A stretch of DNA of 64,000 bases from the NCBI GenBank assembly GCA_031260245.1, contig JAIRKH010000083.1, positions 28,617 to 92,616 of the forward strand, written 5' to 3'. The DNA is from Treponema sp. Lineage in GTDB: Bacteria > Spirochaetota > Spirochaetia > Treponematales > Breznakiellaceae. The translations under genes were made by a program, and so were the position numbers. This document shows, one piece after another, positions 1 to 8,706 of this stretch. A model generated the notes under the pieces. The model had not been told where the DNA came from and did not search any database. It worked only from the letters and a program-made list of their open reading frames with translations. Within the stretch, counting starts at the first letter, position 1; the number at the start of each line of letters is the position of its first letter.

Positions 1-265
1 CGTCGCGATGGAGAAGCAAACGTTTTTTTCGTTTCGGGTCGTGGTTGAAAATAGAAGAGAACGGGTTTTCCGCCACAATCAAGGAGTGAAGCCATACTTC
101 ACGGTCCGCAACTTCCGCCCAACTATCGGGAAAGGAGATTCTACCGTCTCGGAAAGATTTAACCTCTGTCCCCAACAACTCGACGCCAGCCTCGTAACGC
201 TCATCAACTGCATAATCGTACCGCGCCTTGCGATTCACCGCGATAATCTTTATACTATCCGCCAT
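1..265 (-). CDS. smpB: SsrA-binding protein SmpB (partial, runs off left edge)
   Basis: This gene is missing from the ORF track because it has no stop codon inside the window. Reading the minus strand from the ATG at 263-265 gives 88 residues that include GTEVKSFRDGR and FNHDPKRKKRLLLHRD, the signature blocks of SmpB. SmpB binds tmRNA and delivers it to stalled ribosomes for trans-translation, so it is a cytoplasmic RNA-binding protein. AAAGGAG stands just upstream of the ATG and supports this start. The remaining residues, including the basic C-terminal tail, lie to the left of the window. The plus-strand ORF at 8-304 is its shadow. No ssrA (tmRNA) gene was seen nearby. Confidence 0.93.
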   Translation of the reverse strand, partial: MADSIKIIAVNRKARYDYAVDERYEAGVELLGTEVKSFRDGRISFPDSWAEVADREVWLHSLIVAENPFSSIFNHDPKRKKRLLLHRD

Positions 266-918
266 TTCTCTCCTTTCCGAATAATGAAGGTAGCATACAT
301 TTAATAGCTACTTCATTGCTTGATTCAACGTCCTTGAAGGTTGTTGAAAAGCGCGTTTTGACTTCCGCCGAAGATGAGGCTTTCATGATTTATATAATAA
401 TTTAGTTGCCCATAGTAGTCAAGTCGTCTTATAATATTTTCAGCCGTTCATTACGCCATACTTGCGCTTGTCACGCGTAAGAAGACGCCTATGCGAACCA
501 GATAACAGTCGAGCCGCTCTTGTCTTGAAATCGTTGTCAAAGTTTTGGGCGTTCTTAACGTCCATGTAGACGTTTTCGAGCGCCAGACCTAACAGGCGGT
601 GTCAGACACTTTTCGGGAGACGCTTTCGGTGTCAGACACCGCCCTCAAACAACGACACTTGTTCCCTGTCTGGAATCGAGACGTTCCGCTTATGAGCGCC
701 GTAACTCAAATCCTTTGAAAAAGTATTACTCGCCGTATAAAAAATTGTTTACGCGCTCCGCGGCAGGTCAGTTCATATAATAGAACAGTCGCCAGTATCA
801 TATAAAAAACGCTGAACATTAACTCGAAACAGCGCGTATTTATAGCGTCGCGGGGAAGCGGAGAAAAGCCGATCGATTCGTCGGAGCTTGAGCGGCGGTT
901 GACAAAAAGGTTTACCAA
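266..918. other. Intergenic region with two REP palindromes
   Basis: This 650-base gap between divergent smpB and ilvD has no convincing gene. An imperfect inverted repeat (GAAGGTAGC...GCTACTTC, 286-314) sits in the smpB leader. Two copies of GTGTCAGACAC (599-609 and 629-639) are arranged as GGCGGTGTC...GACACCGCC, so about 40 nt can fold into one long hairpin. This is a typical REP-pair (BIME-like) layout. The rest has no recognisable RNA or coding signal. The 70-residue minus-strand ORF at 706-918 has no homology that I recognise and no ribosome-binding site. Confidence 0.6.
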
Positions 919-2604
919 TTGTATGATTTGATGGAAATGAGAAGCGATATTGTAAAGAAAGGCGTTGCGCGCGCGCCGCAGAGGGCTCTGTTCAAAGCGC
1001 TTGGGTTCTTGGACGAGGAGCTAGATAAGCCCCTCATTGGCGTCGCTGTTGCGGAAAGCGAAATAGTACCTGGACACGCGCATTTGGGGATAATCGCCAG
1101 AGCGGTTGCGGACGGGGTGAGAAGCGCAGGCGGTACGCCGATACGGTTTCCGATCATCGGCGTATGCGACGGTATCGCCATGGGACACGACGGTATGCGC
1201 TACTCGCTCGTTACGCGAGAATTGATAGCGGATTCAATCGAATGTATGGCTATGGCGCATGGATTTGACGCGCTCGTGTGTATCCCGAATTGCGACAAGG
1301 TTGTACCGGGTATGTTGATGGGAACGGCGCGGGTGAATCTGCCGACGGTCTTTGTTTCAGGCGGACCCATGCTCGCGGGACGAAGGAACGGTAAACCCCT
1401 CACTTTGAGCTCCATGTTCGAGGCGGTCGGCGCTGTTTCCGCGGGTAAGATGAGCGAGACGGAACTCGCCGAGTTGGAGGAAGCGGCCTGCCCCGGTTGC
1501 GGCTCGTGCGCGGGAATGTTTACCGCGAACTCGATGAACTGCGTTACCGAAGCGCTCGGCATGGCGCTACCGGGCAACGGCACGATTCCCGCGATCATGG
1601 CGGAACGAATCCGCTTCGCCAAACGGACTGGGATGCTCATCCTCGATGTTTTGCGAAAAGACGTCCGCCCGCGAGACGTCTTGACCGAAAAGGCGTTCTT
1701 GAACGCGCTTGCCTTGGATATGGCGCTCGGCTGTTCGACAAACACCGCTCTACACTTACCCGCAATCGCCCACGCCGCGGGCGCGCGGTTTGCGAATTTT
1801 TCGGCGCTGGTCAACTGCGTCAGCGCGGAGACGCCGAACTTGTGCCGACTCGCTCCCGCCGGCCAAGCCGTTATCGAGGATCTTCACGCGGCCGGGGGCG
1901 TTTCGGCGGTTTTGGCGGAACTGGCGAAGAAAAACCTGATAGACCCATCCGCGCCCACGATTTATGGCTCCCTGGCGGATGGCTTGAAAGGCGCGGTCAA
2001 CCGCAACGCGCGCGTCATCCGTCCGATTGACGAGCCGTTTTCGGCGACTGGAGGACTTGCGGCGCTCGCCGGCAATATAGCGCCGGACGGATGCGTAGTT
2101 AAGCAGAGCGCGGTTGCGCCGTCGATGCTCAAACACGAAGGACCCGCGCGGATATTCGACTCCGAAGAGGCGGCGTTTGAAAACATTATGGAGGGGAAAA
2201 TCAAAGCAAAGGATGTGATAGTAATCCGTTACGAGGGACCGTGCGGGGGACCTGGTATGAAGGAGATGCTTGGACCAACCGCCGCGCTCGCGGGTATGGG
2301 ACTTGACGACAAGGTAGCCCTTGTTACGGACGGACGTTTTTCAGGAGCGACTCGCGGCGCGGCTATCGGACACGTCTCGCCGGAAGCGGCTCGCGGCGGC
2401 GCTATCGGTTTGCTCAAGGATGGAGATGTTATCGCAATAGACGTCGTGAACCGTTCTATCAACGTCAGGCTGTCCGCCGAGGAGCTGGCGGAACGCAAAT
2501 CAAAATGGACTCCTCCTTCGCCTAAAAACGTAGACCCCCAATCATACCTCTACCGTTACGCGCAACAGGTGAGTTCCGCCTCCACAGGCGCGGTATTCGA
2601 ATGA
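919..2604 (+). CDS. ilvD: Dihydroxy-acid dehydratase
   Basis: The enzyme dehydrates 2,3-dihydroxy-isovalerate or -methylvalerate to the 2-oxo acid in valine, leucine and isoleucine synthesis, in the cytoplasm, using an Fe-S cluster. The 561 residues match the usual IlvD length. Family motifs are [11 protein letters not shown] (about 83-93), [11 protein letters not shown] (about 124-134) and [16 protein letters not shown] (about 191-206). The N-terminal VPGHAHL block resembles the E. coli-type enzyme. The ORF starts at a TTG (919) preceded by AAAAAGG; ATG codons at 931 and 937 are alternatives, and homologues usually begin near MRSD. No other branched-chain amino acid gene lies nearby, so it appears monocistronic. 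Confidence 0.95.
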   Translation: MYDLMEMRSDIVKKGVARAPQRALFKALGFLDEELDKPLIGVAVAESEIVPGHAHLGIIARAVADGVRSAGGTPIRFPIIGVCDGIAMGHDGMRYSLVTRELIADSIECMAMAHGFDALVCIPNCDKVVPGMLMGTARVNLPTVFVSGGPMLAGRRNGKPLTLSSMFEAVGAVSAGKMSETELAELEEAACPGCGSCAGMFTANSMNCVTEALGMALPGNGTIPAIMAERIRFAKRTGMLILDVLRKDVRPRDVLTEKAFLNALALDMALGCSTNTALHLPAIAHAAGARFANFSALVNCVSAETPNLCRLAPAGQAVIEDLHAAGGVSAVLAELAKKNLIDPSAPTIYGSLADGLKGAVNRNARVIRPIDEPFSATGGLAALAGNIAPDGCVVKQSAVAPSMLKHEGPARIFDSEEAAFENIMEGKIKAKDVIVIRYEGPCGGPGMKEMLGPTAALAGMGLDDKVALVTDGRFSGATRGAAIGHVSPEAARGGAIGLLKDGDVIAIDVVNRSINVRLSAEELAERKSKWTPPSPKNVDPQSYLYRYAQQVSSASTGAVFE

Positions 2605-2689
2605 GCGCGTCCTGTTTCATAAAATGCGTCAGGACGTTTCGCCAGGCTATTGCAGAACAACGCAAATTGCGCTATTATAATGAAACAAG

Positions 2690-3388
2690 ATGAAACCGAA
2701 AGAATTTATTTTTTTGACGCTTTTAGTTTTACCGTCATGGGGCTTTGCCGATGGTGATAATTTTTCAAGGGGCGAGGAATTGTTTCTGCAAGACAAGCCT
2801 ACCGAATCCCTAGCTTATCTTCAAGCCGCGGCCGCTTCGCCGGACGCGCCGCCCCAAACGTTTCTCTATTTGGGCATTGTCTATACTCAACTTGGACGGG
2901 CAAGCGAGGCGGTTTCCGTTTACCGCAAGATTCTTCCATCCGCAGGTCAATATACGGCTCTCGTCGCGTTCAATCTGGGAAATCTGTATTATGCGCGAAA
3001 CGACCTTGAGACCGCGGAAGATTACTACAACCAATCCATAGACGCGGACACTTCGTTCGCCTCGGCCTATTTGAACCGCGCAAACACAAGACTCCGTAAG
3101 GGCGAAACTACCTTTGCCATAGCGGATTATTGGCAGTATCTGTCTCTGAAAGGCGATTCCGAAAAAAGACCGCAGATAGAGCAAGTCTTGAAGGTTTTGC
3201 AGAAAGAAGAAGATGAGCGTAACGTAAAAGCGGCGGCCGAGACGAGGCGTAGGGCGGACATAGAGGCGATGAACGCGGCGAATGAAGAGATGGAAAAACA
3301 GCGCGCCATGGAGACCCTCCCTGCTGTCCAAGCGGCTATGCGGATAATGGATGATATGACCGCTCTTATTAAAGGAGCTGATCAATGA
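2690..3388 (+). CDS. TPR-repeat protein with signal peptide
   Basis: This 232-residue protein has a hydrophobic N-terminal signal sequence (about 1-20, ending near GFADGD) and is probably exported. Three to four TPR-like helices follow (for example FLYLGIVYTQLGRASEAVSVY, AFNLGNLYYARNDLETAEDYY and AYLNRANTRLRKGETTFAI). The tail is charged and alpha-helical, rich in E, K and R. TPR proteins act as scaffolds; the partner is unknown. The stop codon overlaps the start of the next gene (ATGA at 3385-3388), so it is translationally coupled to the AI-2E-type permease. A TATAAT at 2676-2681 is only 8 nt before the ATG. Confidence 0.8.
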   Translation: MKPKEFIFLTLLVLPSWGFADGDNFSRGEELFLQDKPTESLAYLQAAAASPDAPPQTFLYLGIVYTQLGRASEAVSVYRKILPSAGQYTALVAFNLGNLYYARNDLETAEDYYNQSIDADTSFASAYLNRANTRLRKGETTFAIADYWQYLSLKGDSEKRPQIEQVLKVLQKEEDERNVKAAAETRRRADIEAMNAANEEMEKQRAMETLPAVQAAMRIMDDMTALIKGADQ

Positions 3389-4533
3389 GCGGTAACAATG
3401 AACAAATACCCGCGCTTACGATCGCGACAGAATCTGCGGCGTCTACTGAAAAGAAAGCCACGGGATGGGTACAGAACTACGTATTCGGCGCGATACTCGT
3501 CCTGTTTTTCATTCTCGTGTGCCGACTTTTCGCGCCTTTTTTCACAGTGCTACTGTGGTCTATTTTCTTATATGTGTTGTTAAATCCTTTGCACAAGCTG
3601 GCGACTAAAAACGTTGATTTCGGCAAGATAGGCGGGAGAATTCTGAAGAACGTCTGGGCCGCGGTTTTCGCCGTGGGCACGGTCATCGTCATACTCATTC
3701 CTTTATCCTTCACGGCGTTTCAATTCTTCAAACAAATCGTCGAACTCATCCGCTTCGGACAGGATTTATTCATGCGAAAGCCGGACTTCATTCAAAATTC
3801 GTTTCAATCTATATCCGACTTCATCGCAGACGTAAGCGCGGGGCAGTTGAACATCGAGGCGGACGAACTTCAGCGCCGCGTTACGGCGTTTTTGAATTTC
3901 AGTCTTCAAGGGGCGCTCCAGTTCAGCAGAAGTATAACCATGAACGTGAGTTCTTTCTTTATAAACCTGGTTTTCATGGTATTTTGCCTTTTCTTTTTTT
4001 ATGTTGACGGCGCGTATCTCTCGCGCCTCGCGCTTCATATCATCCCCATACGGAAAGAATACATGGTTACGTTGACGGGAAAGTTCTCGGACGTTACGAA
4101 AAATCTCTTTTTCGGCTATATTATCGTTTCTCTCATACAGGCGATTATGGCGGGCGTGATATTCTCAATTTTTAATATAAAAGGTTCGCTGGTTTTCGCG
4201 GCGCTCACCTTCATCTGCGTATTTGTGCCTATGATAGGCGGCGGATTGGTTTGGGGGCCACTGGGGATCGCGCTTATTATGAACGGACAAATACTCAAAG
4301 GCGTCGTCTTTCTTATTGTATCAGCCCTGTTCATATCAACTCTCGACAACTTCCTTCGTCCCTTATTCCTTCAAGACAGGATTAAGCTCCACCCGCTGAT
4401 AATTTTCTTCGCCATACTAGGCGGACTGCGCGTATTCGGCTTTAACGGTCTCATACTCGGTCCCATGATTGTCATATTCTTCCTCACAGTACTTGACTTG
4501 TTCCTAATGGAACACAAGATACAGGAGTACTAA
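3385..4533 (+). CDS. AI-2E family transporter (membrane permease)
   Basis: This 382-residue polytopic membrane protein has a cytoplasmic N-terminus, paired helices at about 30-70 and 90-115, a soluble loop at about 125-180, and several helices to the C-terminus. The block LFFGYIIVSLIQAIMAGVIF, followed by FVPMIGGGLVWGPLGIAL, is typical of the AI-2E/UPF0118 (PF01594) family. Members have been linked to autoinducer export, Na+/H+ exchange or other efflux, so the substrate cannot be read from sequence. It overlaps the upstream TPR gene by 4 nt. The window also holds luxS (21468), which makes the AI-2 precursor, but the genes are 17 kb apart. Confidence 0.88.
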   Translation: MSGNNEQIPALTIATESAASTEKKATGWVQNYVFGAILVLFFILVCRLFAPFFTVLLWSIFLYVLLNPLHKLATKNVDFGKIGGRILKNVWAAVFAVGTVIVILIPLSFTAFQFFKQIVELIRFGQDLFMRKPDFIQNSFQSISDFIADVSAGQLNIEADELQRRVTAFLNFSLQGALQFSRSITMNVSSFFINLVFMVFCLFFFYVDGAYLSRLALHIIPIRKEYMVTLTGKFSDVTKNLFFGYIIVSLIQAIMAGVIFSIFNIKGSLVFAALTFICVFVPMIGGGLVWGPLGIALIMNGQILKGVVFLIVSALFISTLDNFLRPLFLQDRIKLHPLIIFFAILGGLRVFGFNGLILGPMIVIFFLTVLDLFLMEHKIQEY

Positions 4534-4580
4534 CAGCTCCACTTGCTCTGTATTGCTTGGACCCATGTTCGCGGGTTTTG

Positions 4581-4591
4581 GTGTCAGACAC
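4581..4591. repeat. REP-I palindrome GTGTCAGACAC
   Basis: This is a perfect 11-bp palindrome (centre W), 22 bp before another copy at 4613-4623. Between them lies ACTGACAAAG, a partial third copy. The pair precedes the RAYT gene and belongs to the dispersed GTGTCWGACAC set. Confidence 0.8.
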
Positions 4592-4612
4592 CGATTTTTG
4601 ACTGACAAAGAA

Positions 4613-5212
4613 GTGTCTGACACCAAAGCAATTCCCATAACAAGTCCGTATTATAGGTATGCGAAGTTTGCGAATACTCCTCGAAGGAGCGACGTACCAC
4701 GTTACGTCGAAAATAGACCACGACGACATGTGCCTGCTTGATCCTCTGTTCAAACTATTATTCCTCTCGTTCGTCAAGAAGGCCAAGCGGAAGTTCCATT
4801 TCCAGTTGTGGGATTTCTGTATCATGGGAAACCATATCCATTTCCTGATAAAGCCTGGGAAAGACGCTAATTTATCGGAGATAATGCAATGGATAAAGTG
4901 TAATTTCGCGAAGGCGTGGAACAAGGCGCACGGGCGGAAGGGTCACGTATGGGGGGAACGGTTCTACTCGCGGATAATCGGTGGGATAGATGACTTTCTG
5001 CGGACGCGGAACTACATAGCGGAGAACCCCGTGAAGGCTGGGCTTGTAGAGCGGGCCGCGGAATGGATGTTTGGGAGTCTATACCATCGACTGCATCGAC
5101 AATCCGACTTATTAGACGAGCCTGTCATCGGTGGCGACTACGACGACGTATGAGCGGCGTCTGACACCGTTGCTACCGCGTGTCAGACAAAACCTGTTGC
5201 GTGCGTCTAGCC
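4613..5212 (+). mobile_element. RAYT element copy 1 (REP-flanked)
   Basis: The element runs from GTGTCTGACACCAAAGCAATTC to GTGTCAGACAAAACCTGTTGCGTGCGTCTAGCC. The copy at 29914-30497 has the same ends and is nearly identical throughout, so the conserved block defines a roughly 600-bp unit. The ends carry REP palindromes (4613-4623, 5157-5167 with one mismatch, 5180-5190 with one mismatch), not classical inverted repeats, and I see no target-site duplication. This fits a REP-associated tyrosine transposase unit. The boundaries are inferred from where the two copies stop matching. Confidence 0.75.
4659..5153 (+). CDS. REP-associated tyrosine transposase (RAYT), copy 1
   Basis: This 164-residue protein belongs to the Y1/HUH transposase family (PF01797, TnpA_REP-like). 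The N-terminal GATYHVTSKI strand, the metal-binding HUH motif MGNHIHFLIKP (about 66-76), and the catalytic-tyrosine helix RNYIAENPVKAGLVERAAEW (about 118-137) are all present. HWGE-like GHVWGERFYSR lies between them. Such proteins nick and join single-stranded REP DNA. The copy appears intact. It differs from the second copy at few positions, notably the C-terminus (VIGGDYDDV against ILDV), which suggests recent duplication. REP palindromes bracket the gene. Confidence 0.92.
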   Translation: MRSLRILLEGATYHVTSKIDHDDMCLLDPLFKLLFLSFVKKAKRKFHFQLWDFCIMGNHIHFLIKPGKDANLSEIMQWIKCNFAKAWNKAHGRKGHVWGERFYSRIIGGIDDFLRTRNYIAENPVKAGLVERAAEWMFGSLYHRLHRQSDLLDEPVIGGDYDDV

Positions 5213-5374
5213 TTGTGCCTCGATCGGAAGCATGAGCATGAACGGAGAGTGCGTCAACTTGAAAGGGAACGTCCTTCGTGGGACTATTCCCCGTTAAACG
5301 GACAAGCCGTCTAGTTAAATTTCAAGCGACTCCCGGACACGCGGGAGTTGTTCCTGAACATACGGAACAAGCGT

Positions 5375-5636
5375 TTATTCCTGCGGGTTGGAATACGCTA
5401 TCTTACCAAAACTGCCATCGATGACAAACTTACCCCCGCCGTAGGCTATGGGAGGAGGTAGTGGATTCGAAAAACGGAGAGTCCTCTACCGCGGTCCATC
5501 TCAGACTGCCATCCGGTTTTTCATGGATGTCGCTACCGCCAGTGCTACCACTGCTGTCTTTGTCGCCGCTACAACTCATAAATGCCATGCCAAAGGATAG
5601 TATGACTGCTAACATAAACAGAAATGTTTTCTTCAT
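5375..5636 (-). pseudogene. Broken lipoprotein gene with a WTAV/IAYGGGKFV-type repeat
   Basis: The 5' end encodes a lipoprotein signal (MKKTFLFMLAVILSFGMAFMSCSG), nearly the same as the lipoprotein at 54259. Then come a short linker and RWTAVEDSPFFESTTS. In the ORF-track frame the gene stops after SSHSLRRG. One frame over, the sequence continues as PIAYGGGKFVIDGSFGKIAYSNPQE and stops at 5375-5377. The parts read like one module of WTAV...IAYGGGKFV...GKIAYS repeat proteins, joined by a one-base frameshift and shortened to about one repeat. I infer a decayed surface lipoprotein. A single sequencing error could also create the frameshift, but the small size would remain. Confidence 0.7.
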
Positions 5637-5927
5637 AAAAACACTCCTTAATATAGAAGCAACGGGTCTCTGTCCGCAAGGCTTCGGGTTTATTGGGAGC
5701 GGCTAAGTCGTCCGCTTAACCGTTGGTATAAATGGACAAAAACCGCCCCAGAGCCGCGAGGTATTTAACCCAAAGGAATAAAAAGTGTCTGACACCTTAC
5801 ACTTCTCCCCGTCAGCCGCGCAGGATTATTATCTGCGTAGGTTTGAGCGACTCCCTTCGTCGTTTTGAACGGCGTGGATTTTATCGGTTCTATAAATTGC
5901 GGGGGCGATAACGTTTTTACCGCTACG
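5637..5927. other. Conserved leader of the lipoprotein gene plus REP-I
   Basis: Read on the minus strand, this gap holds a block (AACGGTTAAGCGGACGACTT...CGCTCCCAATAAA...GAAGCCTTG) that is also found upstream of the lipoprotein at 54259. It contains a possible small hairpin. Farther upstream is GGGGCGGTTTTTGTCCATTTAT, which resembles the GCGGTTTTT arm of the C-tract cassettes E1 and E2. A perfect REP-I palindrome lies at 5785-5795. No gene is evident. Confidence 0.55.
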
Positions 5928-6464
5928 CTATCGCGCTATGTTCCATCCAGCTTGGATTGCCTCTATGTTGAGCGGCAAGAATTTGTGCTTGTCAGGCGGG
6001 AAAAAGTCTTTTAAGATGGTTTCAATGTTCAAGATAGTTAGAGCGCCTGTGAGTTTCGCCATTGCGCCCATCGCGACCATATTGGCGAACTTAGCGGCGC
6101 CGATTTTTTCCGCTATGCCGGTAGCGTCTATTTTGGAGACGCGGACGCCTTTCCGTTCCGGCTCTTTTTTCACTAAAGATGAATTGATAACCAACAATCC
6201 GCCGCTTCTTACGCTGTTTTCACAAAGCGGTAGAGAATCGGCGTTCATTACGAGCGCGGAATCCGGCGTTGTAACAAGAGGGCTGGCGATTTCCTCATCT
6301 GACACGACGACGCCCGCGCGGGCGATACCGCCGCGTTTTTCTGCGCCGTAAAACGGGAAGAAGGTTACGTTCTTGCCTTCTTTCATACCGCAATATACCC
6401 AAATTTGTCCGAGAGAAATGATACCCTGTCCCCCAAAACCCGCAAAGAAAGATTTTTCAGTCAA
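5928..6464 (-). CDS. 2-oxoacid:ferredoxin oxidoreductase, gamma subunit
   Basis: This 178-residue protein is the gamma subunit of a 2-oxoacid:acceptor oxidoreductase (PF01558). It starts with MTEKSFFAGFGGQGIISLGQ, the characteristic GxGGQG block, and continues with FFPFYGAEKRGGIARAGVVVS, typical of Kor/Vor gamma subunits. These enzymes decarboxylate 2-oxoglutarate or branched-chain 2-oxo acids to the acyl-CoA and reduce ferredoxin in the cytoplasm. The gene follows the beta subunit by 5 nt in the same operon. The substrate cannot be assigned because the alpha subunit is missing here. Confidence 0.9.
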   Translation of the reverse strand: MTEKSFFAGFGGQGIISLGQIWVYCGMKEGKNVTFFPFYGAEKRGGIARAGVVVSDEEIASPLVTTPDSALVMNADSLPLCENSVRSGGLLVINSSLVKKEPERKGVRVSKIDATGIAEKIGAAKFANMVAMGAMAKLTGALTILNIETILKDFFPPDKHKFLPLNIEAIQAGWNIAR

Positions 6465-6469
6465 GAGAT

Positions 6470-7228
6470 TTACGCCTCCTTTTTTAATGTGTTCTTGATT
6501 TCGCCAAGCGGAAACACTGGAAACATTTCTTGCTCAAGCCATTCAACCGCATGGACGGGGTCCATGCCCCAATTTGTGGGGCATGGGGAGAGAATCTCCA
6601 CCATTGTCCATCCCTGTCCCCGATCTTGCGCTTCAAGCGCTTTTCTGATATAGGACTTGGTCTTGCGGACGTTAGCCGCGTTGTTGACTGCGCCCCGCGC
6701 AATGTAACGCGCTCCTTCAAGCGTAGCAAGTAACTCGCACACGCGGATGGGATAGCCCATACCCGCGGCGTCCGGGTCCCGTCCGCGGGGCGCAGTCGCG
6801 GCTTTCTGCCCCACAAGAGTCGTAGGAGCCATCTGCCCGCCGGTCATGCCATAGATGGCGTTGTTGACGAATATCGTAGTAAATTTTTCGCCGCGGTTAG
6901 CCGCGTGTACCATCTCGGCCGTGCCTATGGCGGCCATATCGCCGTCCCCTTGGTAGCAGATGACGGTGTGGTCGGGCAAGACGCGCTTGACGCCGGTAGC
7001 GGCCGCGGGCGTGCGCCCATGCGGGGGTTGAACCGTGTCCATGTCAAAGTAGAGGTCCGCCCAAATCGCGCACCCTACCGGGTTTGTGACGACGGTCTTC
7101 TCCCGTAGTCCCATTTCGTCAATAAGCTCGCAGATGATTCGCGTGATGACGCCGTGTCCGCATCCGGCGCAGTACTTCGTCTGAACCGAATAGAGGCTCG
7201 TCGGACGTCCGTATTTTTTCTCCATCAT
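6470..7228 (-). CDS. 2-oxoacid:ferredoxin oxidoreductase, beta (TPP-binding) subunit
   Basis: This 252-residue beta subunit binds thiamine diphosphate. The N-terminal KYCAGCGHGVITRII, the GDGDMAAIGTAEMVHAANRG metal/TPP motif (about 95-114), and TIFVNNAIYGMTGGQMAPTT are diagnostic of the Kor/Vor/Ior beta family. GGAG precedes the ATG by a suitable distance. The usual partners, the alpha subunit and the small 4Fe-4S subunit, normally come first in the operon, but here the next gene upstream is the divergent thrC. The complex must therefore recruit alpha from elsewhere, or this is a remnant or a two-subunit form. Confidence 0.9.
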   Translation of the reverse strand: MMEKKYGRPTSLYSVQTKYCAGCGHGVITRIICELIDEMGLREKTVVTNPVGCAIWADLYFDMDTVQPPHGRTPAAATGVKRVLPDHTVICYQGDGDMAAIGTAEMVHAANRGEKFTTIFVNNAIYGMTGGQMAPTTLVGQKAATAPRGRDPDAAGMGYPIRVCELLATLEGARYIARGAVNNAANVRKTKSYIRKALEAQDRGQGWTMVEILSPCPTNWGMDPVHAVEWLEQEMFPVFPLGEIKNTLKKEA

Positions 7229-7345
7229 TTACACTCCATTTCTAGTATATATTTTTTGCAGGAAAGTGTATAGCCGCCTTCTTGCAAATTCTAAATACCT
7301 TTTTTCTTACTTGCCGCCGTCATTCTTTTATGGTAAATTAAAGTA

Positions 7346-8647
7346 ATGTTATTTAAATCTACCAGGTCGGATAGCGTGGTTTCCTTTAAAGAAGCCATTC
7401 TTAAAGGGTGTCCGTTAGACGGCGGACTGTTTGTTCCCGCGTCTGTACCTGACATGAGACAGTTTTTTCTCTATATGGATTCTGGCACAGCATACACGGA
7501 GCTTGTGTCCGCTATTTCGCCGTCGTTTCTTGAAGGGGACGTCAATCCCATAGCCGCCGCGCGGGTCGCGGAAAGCGCTTTTGATTTCGAGCCGGAAGTG
7601 CAACAGTTGGACGAAAAGTTTTCAGTATTGAAGCTCTACAACGGACCTACGGGCGTTTTTAAAGATTTCGGTATAGCCTTTCTCGCGGCTATTCTCGAAG
7701 AATTAAACAACGGTAAGGCTATGGTTTTAACCGCGGCGCGGCATGACACAGGCGTGAGTATCGCTCGCGCCTTTCGTGATAGAAAAAACATTACGGCGGT
7801 CATTCTCTACCCGTCCGGTCCCATACGCGGGCTTGACGAGTCGGCTTTTGTCCAAAACGGCGGCAATATCATCCCCATTCAAGTAAAGGGCTGTTTTGAC
7901 GACTGCCAGCGTATCGTCAGGTCCGCAATGTTGGACCGCGGCTTCGCGGAACGTTACAACATCACTTCCGCAAACGCGGTCAATGTGGGACGGTTCTTAC
8001 CACAGGCTTTCTATTACCTGTACGCGTTTATCAAGCTGAAAAAGAACATCGCGGACGATTTGGTCTTTAGTGTGCCGTGCGGCAATTTCGGCAATCTCAT
8101 AGCGGGTCTCTACGCTTGGAAATTTGGATTGCCTGTCCACGGATTCATAGCGGCGATGAATATCAATAACTCATTTGGCGACTTTTTTTCCGGACGGAAC
8201 TTCAATCCTGCGCTCACGCCCATTGTCACTAATTCACCCGCAATGGATGTATGCTACCCGTCAAACTATGAGCGGATGTTCTCGTTCTATCAAGAATCGC
8301 CCGCGGTTATGAAAAACATGGTGTTTCCCGAAGTTATCGACGACACGACCACGGTAAAAACTGTCAGAAGCGCATGGGAAAAGTTCAAGATTCTCCTGAA
8401 CCCGCACAGTGCGGTGGCTTTCGCCGCGGCGGAACGAGTTTTCATCGGAAAGGATAACGGAGCGCACTGCGTAGCGCTCGCGACGGGACATCCTGCAAAA
8501 TCCGCGGCTTTTGTTTCGCGGATAACCGGCCAAAATATCGCTATTCCCCAAAAACTCGCCATGTTAAAGAATACGTCCAAACCCATAGCGGTGATTCCGC
8601 CTGAACTGGACGCGTTTGAAAGCGCTATCGCCGCGGTCGCCGGATAA
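7346..8647 (+). CDS. thrC: Threonine synthase
   Basis: The enzyme converts O-phosphohomoserine to threonine with pyridoxal phosphate, in the cytoplasm. The 433 residues include LDGGLFVP near the N-terminus and YNGPTGVFKDFG at about 98-109, where the lysine (about 106) is the PLP Schiff-base residue. VPCGNFGNLIAG (about 243-254) is the phosphate-binding loop, and the C-terminal ATGHPAKSA is also typical. This matches the E. coli-type (class II) enzyme. It is divergent from the oxidoreductase genes, with about 117 bp between the starts. No other threonine gene lies next to it. Confidence 0.94.
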   Translation: MLFKSTRSDSVVSFKEAILKGCPLDGGLFVPASVPDMRQFFLYMDSGTAYTELVSAISPSFLEGDVNPIAAARVAESAFDFEPEVQQLDEKFSVLKLYNGPTGVFKDFGIAFLAAILEELNNGKAMVLTAARHDTGVSIARAFRDRKNITAVILYPSGPIRGLDESAFVQNGGNIIPIQVKGCFDDCQRIVRSAMLDRGFAERYNITSANAVNVGRFLPQAFYYLYAFIKLKKNIADDLVFSVPCGNFGNLIAGLYAWKFGLPVHGFIAAMNINNSFGDFFSGRNFNPALTPIVTNSPAMDVCYPSNYERMFSFYQESPAVMKNMVFPEVIDDTTTVKTVRSAWEKFKILLNPHSAVAFAAAERVFIGKDNGAHCVALATGHPAKSAAFVSRITGQNIAIPQKLAMLKNTSKPIAVIPPELDAFESAIAAVAG

Positions 8648-8678
8648 TTTCGCGCTAGACGTTAAGGGAATAATTTTG

Positions 8679-8684
8679 TATAAT
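8679..8684 (+). promoter_or_regulatory. Candidate -10 (TATAAT) for the ABC exporter pair
   Basis: TATAAT lies 22 nt upstream of the ATG of the ABC ATPase, which also has a GAGGAG ribosome-binding site. No good -35 hexamer is visible at 16-18 nt, so the promoter is only a candidate. Confidence 0.4.
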
Positions 8685-8706
8685 ATGGAAATATAGAGGA
8701 GAACCA

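Noticed and set aside
706-918. 70-residue minus-strand ORF before ilvD
   Set aside because: No ribosome-binding site, no homology that I recognise, and it ends at the divergent gene start.
1200-2204. Minus-strand ORFs opposite ilvD
   Set aside because: They are shadows of a well-supported coding region.
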